Origin: Bacteroidota bacterium
GTDB taxonomy: Bacteria > Bacteroidota > Bacteroidia > Chitinophagales > Saprospiraceae
Assembly: GCA_024743405.1 (NCBI GenBank)
Contig: JANSWP010000024.1
Coordinates: 1 to 64,000 of the forward strand
Reading direction: 5' to 3'
Length of the DNA stretch: 64,000 bases
The position numbers and the translations under genes were made by a program. Within the stretch, counting starts at the first letter, position 1, and each line of letters begins with the position of its first letter. The notes below the pieces were generated by a model that worked only from the letters and a program-made list of their open reading frames with translations, did no database searches and was not told the origin of the DNA. Positions 15,537 to 24,004 of this stretch are shown piece by piece.

Positions 15537-17924
15537 ATGCAGCTAGAACCGAAAGATTTATACGAAAAACTGGAATTTGATAAGATATTAGTGCTTTTAG
15601 AGAATCTATGCTTGGGAGAATTGGGTCAAGAACAAGTGCAGAATATGACCATTGAAACCCAAATTCTCCTTATCGAAAAGAAGCTTCGAGAAGTTAGTGA
15701 ATATAAACTCACCTTTGAAAATAACGACCCATTCCCTATTACTGCCTACTTTACTATTTCGAAAGACTTGAGGATGTTGGAAGTGGTAGATTACGTATTG
15801 CCAGAAGAGGGTTTAAAACGAATCAATATCATATTGCGGTTCGTTCAGTTGATGTTTGTCTTTTTTAATGAGCCAAGAAAGGAAATTTACCCTACTCTTT
15901 ATAATATAGTGAAAGACATCAGTTTTGATGAATATTTAGCAAAAGCCATTGAGCAAGTTATTGATGAAAAAGGAAATATTCGTCCAGATGCCTCACCAGA
16001 ATTATTGAAAATTCGAAAAGGGATCATTTCAAAACAAAAGGAACTAGAACAAGTCTTCCGGAAATTAATTTACGATTATCGAAATAAAGGTTGGCTCACT
16101 GATAATGTCGAAAGTTTCAGGAATGGGCGTCGTGTATTGAGTGTACCAGCAGAACATAAACGTAAAATCCGGGGTATAATCCACGATGAATCTACAACGG
16201 GTCGTACCGCATTCATTGAACCAGAAGCCGTTATTGATATCAATAACGATATTTTTGATTTTCAAACTGATGAAAAACGTGAGATTTATAGAATATTAAA
16301 AGATTTAAGTACGACGTTAAGACCTTATGTACCCTTATTTAAAAAATATCAAAACCTCATAGCTATATTCGATGTCATTCAAGCTAAAGCTCGTTTAGCA
16401 AATCAAATGAATGCAGAAATGCCGCGTTTAAAAAATAAACCTTTTATGGGTATTCAGATGGGGCGACATCCACTTTTATATTTAAAGAATAAAAAGGTAG
16501 GGAAAGAGACTGTCCCTTTTGATTTACAATTATTCGGAGATAACCGAATTGTGGTATTGAGTGGGCCAAATGCGGGAGGGAAATCAATCTTAATGAAATC
16601 TGTAGGACTAATTCAGGTCATGATGCAAGCTGGTCTTTTAATTCCTGTCGATGAAATTTCAGAGATGGGCATTTTTGAAAAAATATTTGCTGACATTGGT
16701 GATCAACAGTCTTTAGAAGATGATTTGAGTACTTATTCTTCTCGATTGAAGAATGCGAAGGTTTTTATGGAACATGCCACCGATAAAACCTTGATTTTAA
16801 TTGATGAATTTGGATCTGGAACCGATCCAAAAATTGGAGGATCCATAGCTGAAGCTGTTCTAAAAGATTTGAACGAGAAAAAGGTTTTTGGCGTCATCAC
16901 TACCCATTATTCAAATCTAAAGATGTATGCTTTCAAAGCTCCAAATATTATCAATGGATCGATGCTATTCGATAACGAAAATTTAGCACCAACCTATCAA
17001 TTTAAAGCCGGGCGTCCAGGTTCTTCTTATGCTTTTGAAATTGCGAAAAAAAGTGGATTGCCTGCTAATATTTTGAAATACGCCAAAAAAAGAACAGGTA
17101 AAAATGAAAAAGCTGTTGATGAGTTATTGGTCGACTTGCAACGTGAGAAAAAGGAATTAGAAGAAAGTTTAGAAAATGCCAAAAGCCGGGAAAAAAACCT
17201 AGAAAAGCTCATCAAAAACTACAACGACCTTCATAAAGATTTAGAATATCGGCGTAAAAAACTAAAACTAGAAGTTAAAGAAGCAGCTCTACAGGAAACA
17301 GCTAGAGATAATAAACAATTGGAAAAAATTGTTCGTGAAATTAGAGAAGAACAGAACCTGGAAAAAGCCAAACAAATGGCAATCGAAGCTAGAAGAGAAC
17401 GAGAACAACTCAATACTGAAGTCTCCGATCTACGAGAAGATTTATACCTCAAACCCGTGGCAAAAAACCTGCAAAAAGGAGAGTTAAAAGTCGGTGATTT
17501 TGTCAAAATGAAATCTGGTGGTTCTACTGGTAAAATCGAATCTCTAAGTAAGAATAAAGCCATCATTACCATGGGAATGCTAAAGATGACTGTCCCAATT
17601 CGAGATCTTCAGCATGCTCATGAGCCCTTAGAAGTAAAATCAAAAAGTATCAAAACAGATACACTTGACAATAGTGCTAACTTCAAGGACAAGATTGATA
17701 TTCGTGGATTGAGGATGGAAGAAGCCCTGAAAATTGTTGAGGATTTTGTCGATCAAGCCCTAATATCAAGCGCCAATCATCTTCGAATCGTACATGGTAA
17801 GGGAAATGGTACACTTCGAAAAATTGTGAAAATGAAATTAAAAGAATATGATTCAATTGCTCGAATATACCACCCCGAACCTCAAGCAGGTGGAGACGGA
17901 GTGACTTTGGTGGAGTTTGGGTAA
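15537..17924 (+). CDS. mutS2: Endonuclease MutS2 / ribosome-rescue ATPase
   Basis: A 795-residue MutS2. It lacks the N-terminal mismatch-recognition domain of MutS and has the helical core, then the ABC-type ATPase (Walker A GPNAGGKSILM near residue 343; Walker B LILIDEFGSGTD; switch TTHYSNL). A long charged coiled coil follows (about residues 520-640), then a KOW-like segment (LKVGDFVKMKSGGSTGKIE) and the C-terminal Smr domain (DIRGLRMEEALKIVEDF ... IVHGKGNGTLR, about 719-795). The family is linked to suppression of recombination and, in Bacillus, to collided-ribosome handling. The ATG at 15537 is chosen because MQLEPKDLYEKLEFDKIL is the conserved family start; an in-frame ATG at 15480 would add 19 unlikely residues. 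Hairpin element H5 follows immediately. Confidence 0.95.
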   Translation: MQLEPKDLYEKLEFDKILVLLENLCLGELGQEQVQNMTIETQILLIEKKLREVSEYKLTFENNDPFPITAYFTISKDLRMLEVVDYVLPEEGLKRINIILRFVQLMFVFFNEPRKEIYPTLYNIVKDISFDEYLAKAIEQVIDEKGNIRPDASPELLKIRKGIISKQKELEQVFRKLIYDYRNKGWLTDNVESFRNGRRVLSVPAEHKRKIRGIIHDESTTGRTAFIEPEAVIDINNDIFDFQTDEKREIYRILKDLSTTLRPYVPLFKKYQNLIAIFDVIQAKARLANQMNAEMPRLKNKPFMGIQMGRHPLLYLKNKKVGKETVPFDLQLFGDNRIVVLSGPNAGGKSILMKSVGLIQVMMQAGLLIPVDEISEMGIFEKIFADIGDQQSLEDDLSTYSSRLKNAKVFMEHATDKTLILIDEFGSGTDPKIGGSIAEAVLKDLNEKKVFGVITTHYSNLKMYAFKAPNIINGSMLFDNENLAPTYQFKAGRPGSSYAFEIAKKSGLPANILKYAKKRTGKNEKAVDELLVDLQREKKELEESLENAKSREKNLEKLIKNYNDLHKDLEYRRKKLKLEVKEAALQETARDNKQLEKIVREIREEQNLEKAKQMAIEARREREQLNTEVSDLREDLYLKPVAKNLQKGELKVGDFVKMKSGGSTGKIESLSKNKAIITMGMLKMTVPIRDLQHAHEPLEVKSKSIKTDTLDNSANFKDKIDIRGLRMEEALKIVEDFVDQALISSANHLRIVHGKGNGTLRKIVKMKLKEYDSIARIYHPEPQAGGDGVTLVEFG

Positions 17925-17931
17925 TGGCTTA

Positions 17932-18110
17932 GGAAAATAATAATCTACCATTCGGGCTTGTTCTTTTTCACTTATGCTTCGTTAAAAAGCCTTTTAGCCA
18001 TTCTTTTATTCCTCTGGGTATAAGCAAACCTAGGCGCTGCGTCGCCTACCTTTTTTGCCTTACCTAAGAAAAAAATCACCGAGCCTTTGGTGGTAGCTTA
18101 TTTATTGCCT
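17932..18110. repeat. Hairpin element H5 (divergent core)
   Basis: Imperfect arms: AAATAATAATCTACCA (about 17935-17950) against TGGTAGCTTATTTATTGCC (about 18090-18108). The core shows the family frame CTTCGTTAAAAAG ... TTTTTTGCCT, with an extra TAGGCGCTGCGTCGCCTA hairpin inside. It starts eight bases after the mutS2 stop codon and could serve as that gene's terminator. Confidence 0.55.
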
Positions 18111-18112
18111 AT

Positions 18113-18400
18113 CCCCTAACCTGGCAGAGCCAGTACCATAAAACTATTAGTTATCAATTTCTTCTTTGTTTTGATACAAAGAAGCAAAAATCAAGGCTGT
18201 GGATATTTTGACTAAAATTCAATTGATAAGGCGCTCACACCCAAACTCGCCGATTTCATCAGGCTCAAACATGGGTGCTCTTTTAGGCTTGACTCAATTG
18301 AATTTTTCAATCCCAAAATCTCCAATGCCAACAGATATCTTACACTAACTCTTGCCACGTTTGCGCAAGATTTAACTTGTAAGAGAACTAATACAAAAAA
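18113..18400 (+). repeat. Composite intergenic repeat R3
   Basis: Order of modules: CCCCTAACCTGG, CAGTACCATAAAA (18131-18143), pseudoknot P5 (18164-18195), GGCTGTGGATATTTTGACTA, AAATTCAATTG, TCCCAAAATCTCCAATGCC (about 18311-18329), and TTGCCACGTTTGCGCAAGAT (18353-18372). Apart from a missing CAAATGCTCGCAAAG block, it is colinear with R4, including the CCTAACCTGG / CAGTACCATAAAA end. Confidence 0.75.
18164..18195 (+). repeat. Pseudoknot motif P5
   Basis: CTTTGT (18164-18169) pairs with ACAAAG (18176-18181). Loop TTGAT (18171-18175) is complementary to ATCAA (18190-18194). Compared with P1, the closing base pair changed from C-G to T-A on both sides. Confidence 0.65.
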
Positions 18401-18401
18401 A

Positions 18402-18423
18402 GCCAGTGCCAAAAGACACTGAC
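18402..18423 (-). terminator. Terminator of the DUF6340 lipoprotein gene
   Basis: On the minus strand GTCAGTG pairs with CACTGGC (one G-U pair) around an eight-base loop, followed by seven T residues. It lies 110 bases after the lipoprotein stop codon, at the edge of repeat R3. Confidence 0.55.
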
Positions 18424-18532
18424 TTCTATTTTCATGATTTTGATAAATCCTGTACTATGTTAGATTGAAATACCTGATTCTTGTTATGGAATGGGGATAA
18501 AATAAATTGGTCAATATATTATGTCCGTATTC

Positions 18533-19594
18533 CTATGGTCTCTTGGGCATTTGGTAATCTACCAATCGCACATCATTCAAACGACGATTCAATAATTCTG
18601 TATAAGATCTTGCCTTTTTATTCCCAAAATCAAACTGTGCTTTTTCAGCCCAACTCAATGCTAAGTCCAATCTGTCTAATCGTTCTGCTGCAACAGCTAA
18701 ATTATAGGCAATTCGTCCAGCCGTCTTTTTATCAGGCTCATTTTCTAAAATTTCTTCCCACATTTTAGAAGCTTTCTCCCAATTACCGTTTTCGGCATAT
18801 TTAGCGGCAGTTTTCATTTGCTTCTTAGTCTCACGTTTGCCTTTTTTATAAAAATCTCGAACCACCATCACCCAAGTTGGCGCAATCCTCATAGCGTAGT
18901 CCATACCTGTCTGATAGCCCAAATCTTCAGAAACATATCTTGGAGAAGGTAAATCGTTCATTGCAATTTCTTCGGTTTTTCCACGACCACTGGCATCGGC
19001 ATGACGACGAACCGTAAACTCATCTAAAATAACTCTTTTTTTAGGATCATACAATCGGAAACCAATGTTCAAATCCATTTTCATCCTAGACTCAAAGTAC
19101 GTTTCAATGTATTCGTTACCTTCTTTATCTTTTTTCTTTCGCGTCTTTTCCTTAACAGAACGGAAGTTATCAGAATCAAATTTTTCTATAACTGCTAAGG
19201 CATCCGCATTATATTGTCTGCATATTCTTTCAACTTCACTCCAATCTAAAGGACGACCAAAACGATTAACCTTTTTACTTCCAGGTAATACGATTCCGGT
19301 ATGGCGAACTTGAAATCTTGGTGTTTGAGTTAAAGTGTTTGAAAGACCATCGAAAGCTCTTCGACGACCATTTTTGTCTTGCCCTATTTCTTCGCCAGTT
19401 AGTAAACCCTCAAAAAAACTGCCTGCCCCTTTACCCGGTTTGCTTCTATCCACGGTCGCAATGACTTCTATGTGGTCTGGAATTTTGAATTGCGCAGGTT
19501 GCAAAACTTGTAATTGAGTAGTAGATTGACATGAATTCAAAAAGAATAATGCCATAATTCCTAAAATTGCTGTTAATTCGGTCACTCGTTTCAT
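18533..19594 (-). CDS. DUF6340 family lipoprotein
   Basis: 353 residues. The N-terminus MKRVTELTAILGIMALFFLN is followed by SCQST, giving a lipobox-like LNSC and a probable lipid-anchored Cys at about residue 22. The early segment QPAQFKIPDHIEVIATVDRS matches the DUF6340 pattern 'P-A-x-xx-P-xxI-xx-hydrophobic-xx-hydrophobic-x-R', and a central DALAVIEKFDSDN is typical. The C-terminal 90 residues look like TPR helices (AKYAENGNWEKASKMWEEIL, then AYNLAVAAERLDRLDLALSW). The family is common in Bacteroidota; function unknown. It is transcribed alone, with the divergent cloverleaf remnant and the amidase gene upstream. Confidence 0.75.
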   Translation of the reverse strand: MKRVTELTAILGIMALFFLNSCQSTTQLQVLQPAQFKIPDHIEVIATVDRSKPGKGAGSFFEGLLTGEEIGQDKNGRRRAFDGLSNTLTQTPRFQVRHTGIVLPGSKKVNRFGRPLDWSEVERICRQYNADALAVIEKFDSDNFRSVKEKTRKKKDKEGNEYIETYFESRMKMDLNIGFRLYDPKKRVILDEFTVRRHADASGRGKTEEIAMNDLPSPRYVSEDLGYQTGMDYAMRIAPTWVMVVRDFYKKGKRETKKQMKTAAKYAENGNWEKASKMWEEILENEPDKKTAGRIAYNLAVAAERLDRLDLALSWAEKAQFDFGNKKARSYTELLNRRLNDVRLVDYQMPKRP

Positions 19595-19755
19595 AACTAT
19601 TCATTTTATAGGTTTTAGAAATCGTTTGAAAGCATTACCGCTTTTGAGTGCCGTCCCCTATGAAACAGAAAAAAATTAAGAAGGTATTAAGACATTTTAA
19701 GAAGGTATTTAGAAGAAAGGAAGTGTTTAGACAGCAGTAACTTAGACTTACTTAC

Positions 19756-19800
19756 TGCATCATCGTGCTAAAGGTGCCCGTTGCGACAATGGTGGTTTTA
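19756..19800 (-). repeat. Half-copy of the cloverleaf element
   Basis: On the plus strand the segment starts ACTGCATCATCGTGCTAAAG and ends CAATGGTGGTTTT. Its reverse complement matches arm 3 and the arm 2 flank of the element at 21951-22160, with about seven changes. The remaining arms are missing. Confidence 0.6.
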
Positions 19801-19822
19801 AATGACTATTAAAAATGGATAA

Positions 19823-19847
19823 GCAAGGCAATACATAATTGCCTTGC
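19823..19847 (-). terminator. Terminator of the amidase gene
   Basis: GCAAGGCAAT (19823-19832) pairs perfectly with ATTGCCTTGC (19838-19847) around a five-base loop. A minus-strand T run follows at 19815-19811. It lies 17 bases past the amidase stop codon. Confidence 0.7.
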
Positions 19848-19863
19848 CAATTTGGTCGGAAGA

Positions 19864-20505
19864 CTACAGCGTCTCCATAAATTCTAATATCGAACGAACT
19901 TGTGCTTCAGCAAACATTTCTACCACAAAATCATCCATTAATAATTTAGCGTCTTCGAAATTATCAAAAAATAAATGCTCTACTAAAATAGCTGGCATCA
20001 CTGTTTTTCTTAAAACATAAAACCGTGCTTCTTTATCATGGTCACCATCCAACCGGTCTTCGCGCATTCTTATTCGATCCCCTAACAGGGAATTTACCTG
20101 TTCCCAAAGTAAATCAGCAAATTTGTCTGATTTGGTAGTTCCAGGCGTGGTATAGACTTCAAAACCTCGTGCTTGGTGATTGCCCGAAGCATTGGCATGA
20201 TTGGAAATAAAGATTCCTTTTTTATAGTTTCGATGGTACCAATTAGCAGTTTCCGCACGATATGATAGCTTTAAATCAAGATATTCATGACTTACAATAA
20301 CATAAGGAATCCCTAAGTTTTTCAATTTGGAAGCAACCAAATTGGTAATATGTCTGTTAAAAACACCTTCATAAAAAAAGCCGCCATTGTGAAATGTCCA
20401 CTGTTCATCGTGGAAATACATTTTGGAAGGAGCAGTAACATAAAAGCCGGAAGCATCTAATCCACCATGTCCAGCGTCGAGGTAAACACAAAAATCTTTT
20501 GCCAT
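19864..20505 (-). CDS. N-acetylmuramoyl-L-alanine amidase (Amidase_3)
   Basis: A 213-residue zinc amidase predicted to cleave the MurNAc-L-Ala bond of peptidoglycan. Zinc ligands and the catalytic Glu are recognisable: His in LDAGHGG (near residue 13), Glu in FYEGVFNRHI (near 66), His in ISNHANA (near 101), and Glu in ILVEHLFFDN (near 178). The body follows the family: GVFNRHITNLVASKLKNLGI, then SYRAETANW, then ARGFEVYTTPG. There is no signal peptide, so it is either cytoplasmic until released or exported by a non-Sec route; phage-derived amidases share this trait, but no other phage gene is nearby. Single-gene unit. Confidence 0.9.
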   Translation of the reverse strand: MAKDFCVYLDAGHGGLDASGFYVTAPSKMYFHDEQWTFHNGGFFYEGVFNRHITNLVASKLKNLGIPYVIVSHEYLDLKLSYRAETANWYHRNYKKGIFISNHANASGNHQARGFEVYTTPGTTKSDKFADLLWEQVNSLLGDRIRMREDRLDGDHDKEARFYVLRKTVMPAILVEHLFFDNFEDAKLLMDDFVVEMFAEAQVRSILEFMETL

Positions 20506-20814
20506 AATCGATTTGAAATTTTGGGTAAAAAAAGGAAAAATAAAGCTTAATCTTGAAAACCTTGTATCTCATGGAAGTTATTTTAATTCCAAAAGGCATT
20601 CCTAAAATTTATAATTCCTTCTATATTGACTACAATAGGCGCATTTATCGCTGTATTTTCACAAAAAATAGCTAAATAAGTGCTTGGACATTTCGACGAG
20701 CTTATTCTTTCGCCTTTACCAAGCCTATTCAATACTAGCGATTATATGGACTTAACCTGCAACGTTGCCTTTTGAAAAATGGTCGTTATAGATAAATAAA
20801 TAAAACAGTTGCTT
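20506..20814. other. Spacer with a lone element terminus
   Basis: Divergent promoter region for the amidase and OmpA genes. The only recognisable item is TAAGTGCTTGGACA at about 20678-20691, identical to the end of H4 and of the cloverleaf at 58261. No matching partner end is present, so it looks like an element remnant. Confidence 0.5.
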
Positions 20815-21903
20815 ATGAAAAACATTCTTCAGATCGCTTTCTGCGTTCTTTCTTTTAGTTCTCTTTTCTCTCAAAACGCTGAAATCTTTGACCAAAAAGA
20901 AAGTATCTATGCTGCCGAAGTTTATTTTGATTTCGCATTATATGATATTCGAATCGATGCTGATTCTACCCTTAAAGAGGTCATAGCATTTTGTAAAAAT
21001 CAAGACGAATATAATATAAAAATTACCGCACACACTGATTTTGTAGGTACCAATGAGCGAAATATGATCCTTTCCCAAAATCGATCTAACGCAGTTAAGA
21101 CCTATTTAGTAGACAATGGAATTCCTGAAAATCTTATAGAAGCTGCTGTTTTTGGTGAAGATAAACCACAAGCGACAAACGAAACAGATAAAGGACGACA
21201 ACTCAATAGACGTGCAACTATTGATATATTTACCACTCGAAAAGTCGTGAATTTAGAGGCACGCATTTTAGATGAAGATTCGGGAATACCAATTGAGGCG
21301 GATATTGTAGTTCGGACAAAGGACTCAAGAGATACGCTTCGAGCCGATGCAAATGGGCTCTTCAAATTACCGGTTCCATTAGGGACAGTGATTGGGATCG
21401 ATATTTATTCGAAGTGTTATTTTTTGAAAACAAAAATGCTAAAAGCAACTCCTGAAAACCTAGCCAAATTAAGTTTCAAAATGCGAAAGGCAGAAGTTGG
21501 TAAAGCTGCAGATATTGAAAACTTATTCTTTGTTGGCAATCAGGATGTTTTACTTAAAAAATCAGAACCTGAATTACCAAAAATCCTGAAATTTATGGAA
21601 CTGAATGATTGTTTGAATATCGAAATCGCAGGTCATGTAAATGTGCCTAATGCTCCGCCAATTAGAGAAGGCAGTTGGGAATACAATCTTTCCGCTCGTC
21701 GTGCAAAAACGGTATTAAAATATTTAGTCAAAAATGGTATCCCTGAAGATAGGATTAGCCACAATGGCTATGGAAACTGGGAAATGCGCTACCCCAATGC
21801 CGTCTCAGAATATCAGCAAGGTGAAAATCGTAGAGTAGAAATTAGAATTTTAGAAGGTGGAAAAGACTGTCTTTGTGATGAAGTCTTTGGGAAGGACAAA
21901 TAA
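20815..21903 (+). CDS. Periplasmic protein with two OmpA-like peptidoglycan-binding domains
   Basis: 362 residues with a signal peptide (MKNILQIAFCVLSFSSLFSQ). The first OmpA C-terminal-like domain (about 35-145) contains IKITAHTDFVGTNERNMILS and RQLNRRATIDIF. A middle beta domain resembles carboxypeptidase-regulatory folds (LEARILDEDSGIPIEADIVV ... DANGLFKLPVP). The second OmpA-like domain (about 240-355) has IEIAGHVNV, YNLSARRAKTVLKYL and GENRRVEIRIL. The canonical Asp/Arg pair that binds diaminopimelate is recognisable in the first domain (HTD, NRRA); in the second, HVN replaces HTD, so its binding may be weakened. There is no beta barrel, so it is probably a soluble or loosely attached envelope tether. 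The ATG at 20815 is preferred to the TTG six bases earlier. Confidence 0.85.
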   Translation: MKNILQIAFCVLSFSSLFSQNAEIFDQKESIYAAEVYFDFALYDIRIDADSTLKEVIAFCKNQDEYNIKITAHTDFVGTNERNMILSQNRSNAVKTYLVDNGIPENLIEAAVFGEDKPQATNETDKGRQLNRRATIDIFTTRKVVNLEARILDEDSGIPIEADIVVRTKDSRDTLRADANGLFKLPVPLGTVIGIDIYSKCYFLKTKMLKATPENLAKLSFKMRKAEVGKAADIENLFFVGNQDVLLKKSEPELPKILKFMELNDCLNIEIAGHVNVPNAPPIREGSWEYNLSARRAKTVLKYLVKNGIPEDRISHNGYGNWEMRYPNAVSEYQQGENRRVEIRILEGGKDCLCDEVFGKDK

Positions 21904-21950
21904 TGTTCTATTTAGGATTCATTTGAAAATAAGGGACGAAAAAACCGTAA

Positions 21951-22160
21951 GTAAGTCCTTGGACATAAATAAGTTCCTTATTGCGCGCCGTCGCCTACGG
22001 CTAGGCGCGCTAAGGAGGTTTGGAGGGCAGTCGCATTGAATAACCTGATTTTCAGGTTATTCAATGCGACTGCCCTCCAAGACCACCATTGCTGCAACGG
22101 GCGCCTTTGGCGCGATGTTGCAGTAAAGTAAGTAGAAGTTGATTATGTCCAAGCACTTAC
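21951..22160. repeat. Cloverleaf element C1 (three hairpins inside a closing stem), 210 nt
   Basis: Closing stem: GTAAGTCCTTGGACATAA (21951-21968) with TTATGTCCAAGCACTTAC (22143-22160), one mismatch. Arm 1 (21976-22015): CCTTA..TAAGG and GCGCGCC..GGCGCGC, capped by GCCGT/ACGGC. Arm 2 (22020-22080): a perfect 29-bp stem starting TTGGAGGGCAGTCGC with loop TTT. Arm 3 (22093-22125): CTGCAAC / GTTGCAG with inner CGCC/GGCG. The element at 58261-58474 has the same architecture. Confidence 0.85.
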
Positions 22161-22300
22161 TAAATCAGCATCTTTTTCAAAAAGCTTACTGAGTTACATA
22201 ACTTTTCAGCTTAAATTTGCGTTTAAAATTTCTCAAATGGTGAGTACCTTATTTAAAAATCCAAAACTCATCAAATATTCTTTATCATTCAATCCAACAC

Positions 22301-23983
22301 ATGAAGCATTTCATAATTCTCACTTTTTCAATTCTTTTTTTCTCACAAAGCTCAACTGCACAGTGTATCTCAGGTAATTGTAAAGATGGAACAGGCATCT
22401 TTGTTTATGCAAGTGGCGCTAAGTATGTCGGACAATTTGCTGATGGCGAAATACATGGAATCGGGACTTGTTATTACACAGATGGTAGCGTCTATCGCGG
22501 ACAATGGGTTCACCGATTTCCGGAAGGAGAAGGCACTAAAATATTAGAAGATGGCAGGGAATGGCGTGGAGAATGGTCGAAAGGTCAACCCGTAGATAAA
22601 GAGGGAATGGTAATCGACATCTTTGCCGAGGAAGAAGCCATTGTAGATGATGGTACCAATATTCAATCAGGCTGTTTAGCTGGTGATTGTTCCGATGGTG
22701 AAGGCATCTTTGCCTACCCTGATGGCAGTAAATTTGAAGGACAATTTTTAGCAGGTAAACCGGATGGTTGGGGTACATTTTATTTCCCCAATGGCGATAA
22801 ATATATTGGAGCTTTCAAATTTGGCTTTCAGCATGGAAAAGGAACACTTTTTCACCCTGATGAAAATCAAACCGTTGGCGAATGGAGAGAAGGAGAATAT
22901 ATGGGTAACCCAACCATTGAACATGGACAGGTGGGTTGTATTTCAGGAAATTGTGAAGATGGACGTGGTATGCTAATTTACCCAGAAGGGGCTGCAAAAT
23001 ATATTGGCAATTTTACAGAAGGTAAGCCAAATGGAGAAGGGGTCATTAATTACTCCAATGGCGAACGATATAAAGGTAATTGGAAAGAGGGCAGCTATAA
23101 CGGAGAAGGTACTTTGTACTTAATGGATGGCACAAAAGTTACCGGATTTTGGGCTGCTGGAACTTATATGGGAGAAGAGGACCCAAATGCACCTAAAATA
23201 GAGACAAAACCAGAAGTTGTAAAAGATGCCTTACAAGATATCATTGCCTTTCGAGATATGACCGATATGAAAGTTTGGGCAGTTGTAGTCGGTGTTTCTT
23301 CCTATAATCATATGCCTACACTTCGATATACAGATGATGATGCTTACAGAATGTATGCCTTTTTGAAAAGCCCTGAAGGGGGTGCTTTAGCAGATGACCA
23401 AATTCGAATTCTAATTGATGAAGATGCCACCAAAGAAAAGATTACTCGAACGATGAGTCAAGTGTTCGGTCAGGCTAGCTCGAATGATTTGGTACTCTTG
23501 TACTTTTCAGGACATGGCTTAAAAGGATCTTTTTTGCCTATCGATTTTGATGGTTTCAATAATAAACTAGAGCATGATGAGATTAATTTAATTTTAAAGA
23601 AAAGCCCAGCTAAATATAAGCTATGTATTGCTGATGCATGCCACTCTGGTAGTCTTTTGGCAATGAAATCTGGTAATGTGCGTAATGTTTTAGAAGATTA
23701 TTATAAATCATTAGCACAAGCGGAAGCTGGTACGGCGTTGATTATGTCTTCAAAATCAGATGAAACCTCTTTGGAAAGTAGTGGTTTGAGGCAGGGTGTT
23801 TTTAGTCATTTTCTGATTCGAGGTTTAAAAGGAGAAGCAGACGAAAATGACAATAAGATTGTCTCCATAAAAGAACTCTATAATTATATAGAAAAGAATG
23901 TTCGCACCTACACAGGCAATCGCCAATCCCCCATCATTAAAGGTGATTATGATCCTAGAATGACGGTAAGTGTAATTAGATAA
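22301..23983 (+). CDS. Secreted MORN-repeat protein with C-terminal caspase (C14) domain
   Basis: 560 residues. A signal peptide (to about residue 20, ending STAQ) is followed by roughly nine MORN repeats (about 22-285), for example GAKYVGQFADGEIHGIGTCY. Three times a block opens with a Cys-containing lead: CISGNCKDGTG, CLAGDCSDGEG and CISGNCEDGRG. From about residue 320 a caspase-like fold begins (KVWAVVVGVSSYNHMPTLRY). The catalytic His lies in YFSGHG (near 404) and Cys in DACHSG (near 446), so the dyad is intact. The late segment ALIMSSKSDETSLESSGLRQ is typical of caspase-like CHAT/C14 proteins. Related orthocaspases prefer Arg/Lys at P1; the target here is unknown. Monocistronic, preceded by cloverleaf C1. 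Confidence 0.88.
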   Translation: MKHFIILTFSILFFSQSSTAQCISGNCKDGTGIFVYASGAKYVGQFADGEIHGIGTCYYTDGSVYRGQWVHRFPEGEGTKILEDGREWRGEWSKGQPVDKEGMVIDIFAEEEAIVDDGTNIQSGCLAGDCSDGEGIFAYPDGSKFEGQFLAGKPDGWGTFYFPNGDKYIGAFKFGFQHGKGTLFHPDENQTVGEWREGEYMGNPTIEHGQVGCISGNCEDGRGMLIYPEGAAKYIGNFTEGKPNGEGVINYSNGERYKGNWKEGSYNGEGTLYLMDGTKVTGFWAAGTYMGEEDPNAPKIETKPEVVKDALQDIIAFRDMTDMKVWAVVVGVSSYNHMPTLRYTDDDAYRMYAFLKSPEGGALADDQIRILIDEDATKEKITRTMSQVFGQASSNDLVLLYFSGHGLKGSFLPIDFDGFNNKLEHDEINLILKKSPAKYKLCIADACHSGSLLAMKSGNVRNVLEDYYKSLAQAEAGTALIMSSKSDETSLESSGLRQGVFSHFLIRGLKGEADENDNKIVSIKELYNYIEKNVRTYTGNRQSPIIKGDYDPRMTVSVIR

Positions 23984-24004
23984 GCCTAGGCTTACAAGCA
24001 AAGA

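Noticed and set aside
19864-20505. Amidase without signal peptide as evidence of a prophage
   Set aside because: No capsid, tail, holin or integrase gene is nearby, and envelope genes surround it.
21951-22160. Cloverleaf read as a CRISPR array or integron attC array
   Set aside because: There are no regularly spaced direct repeats and no Cas or integrase gene; three different hairpins within one closing stem do not fit either system.
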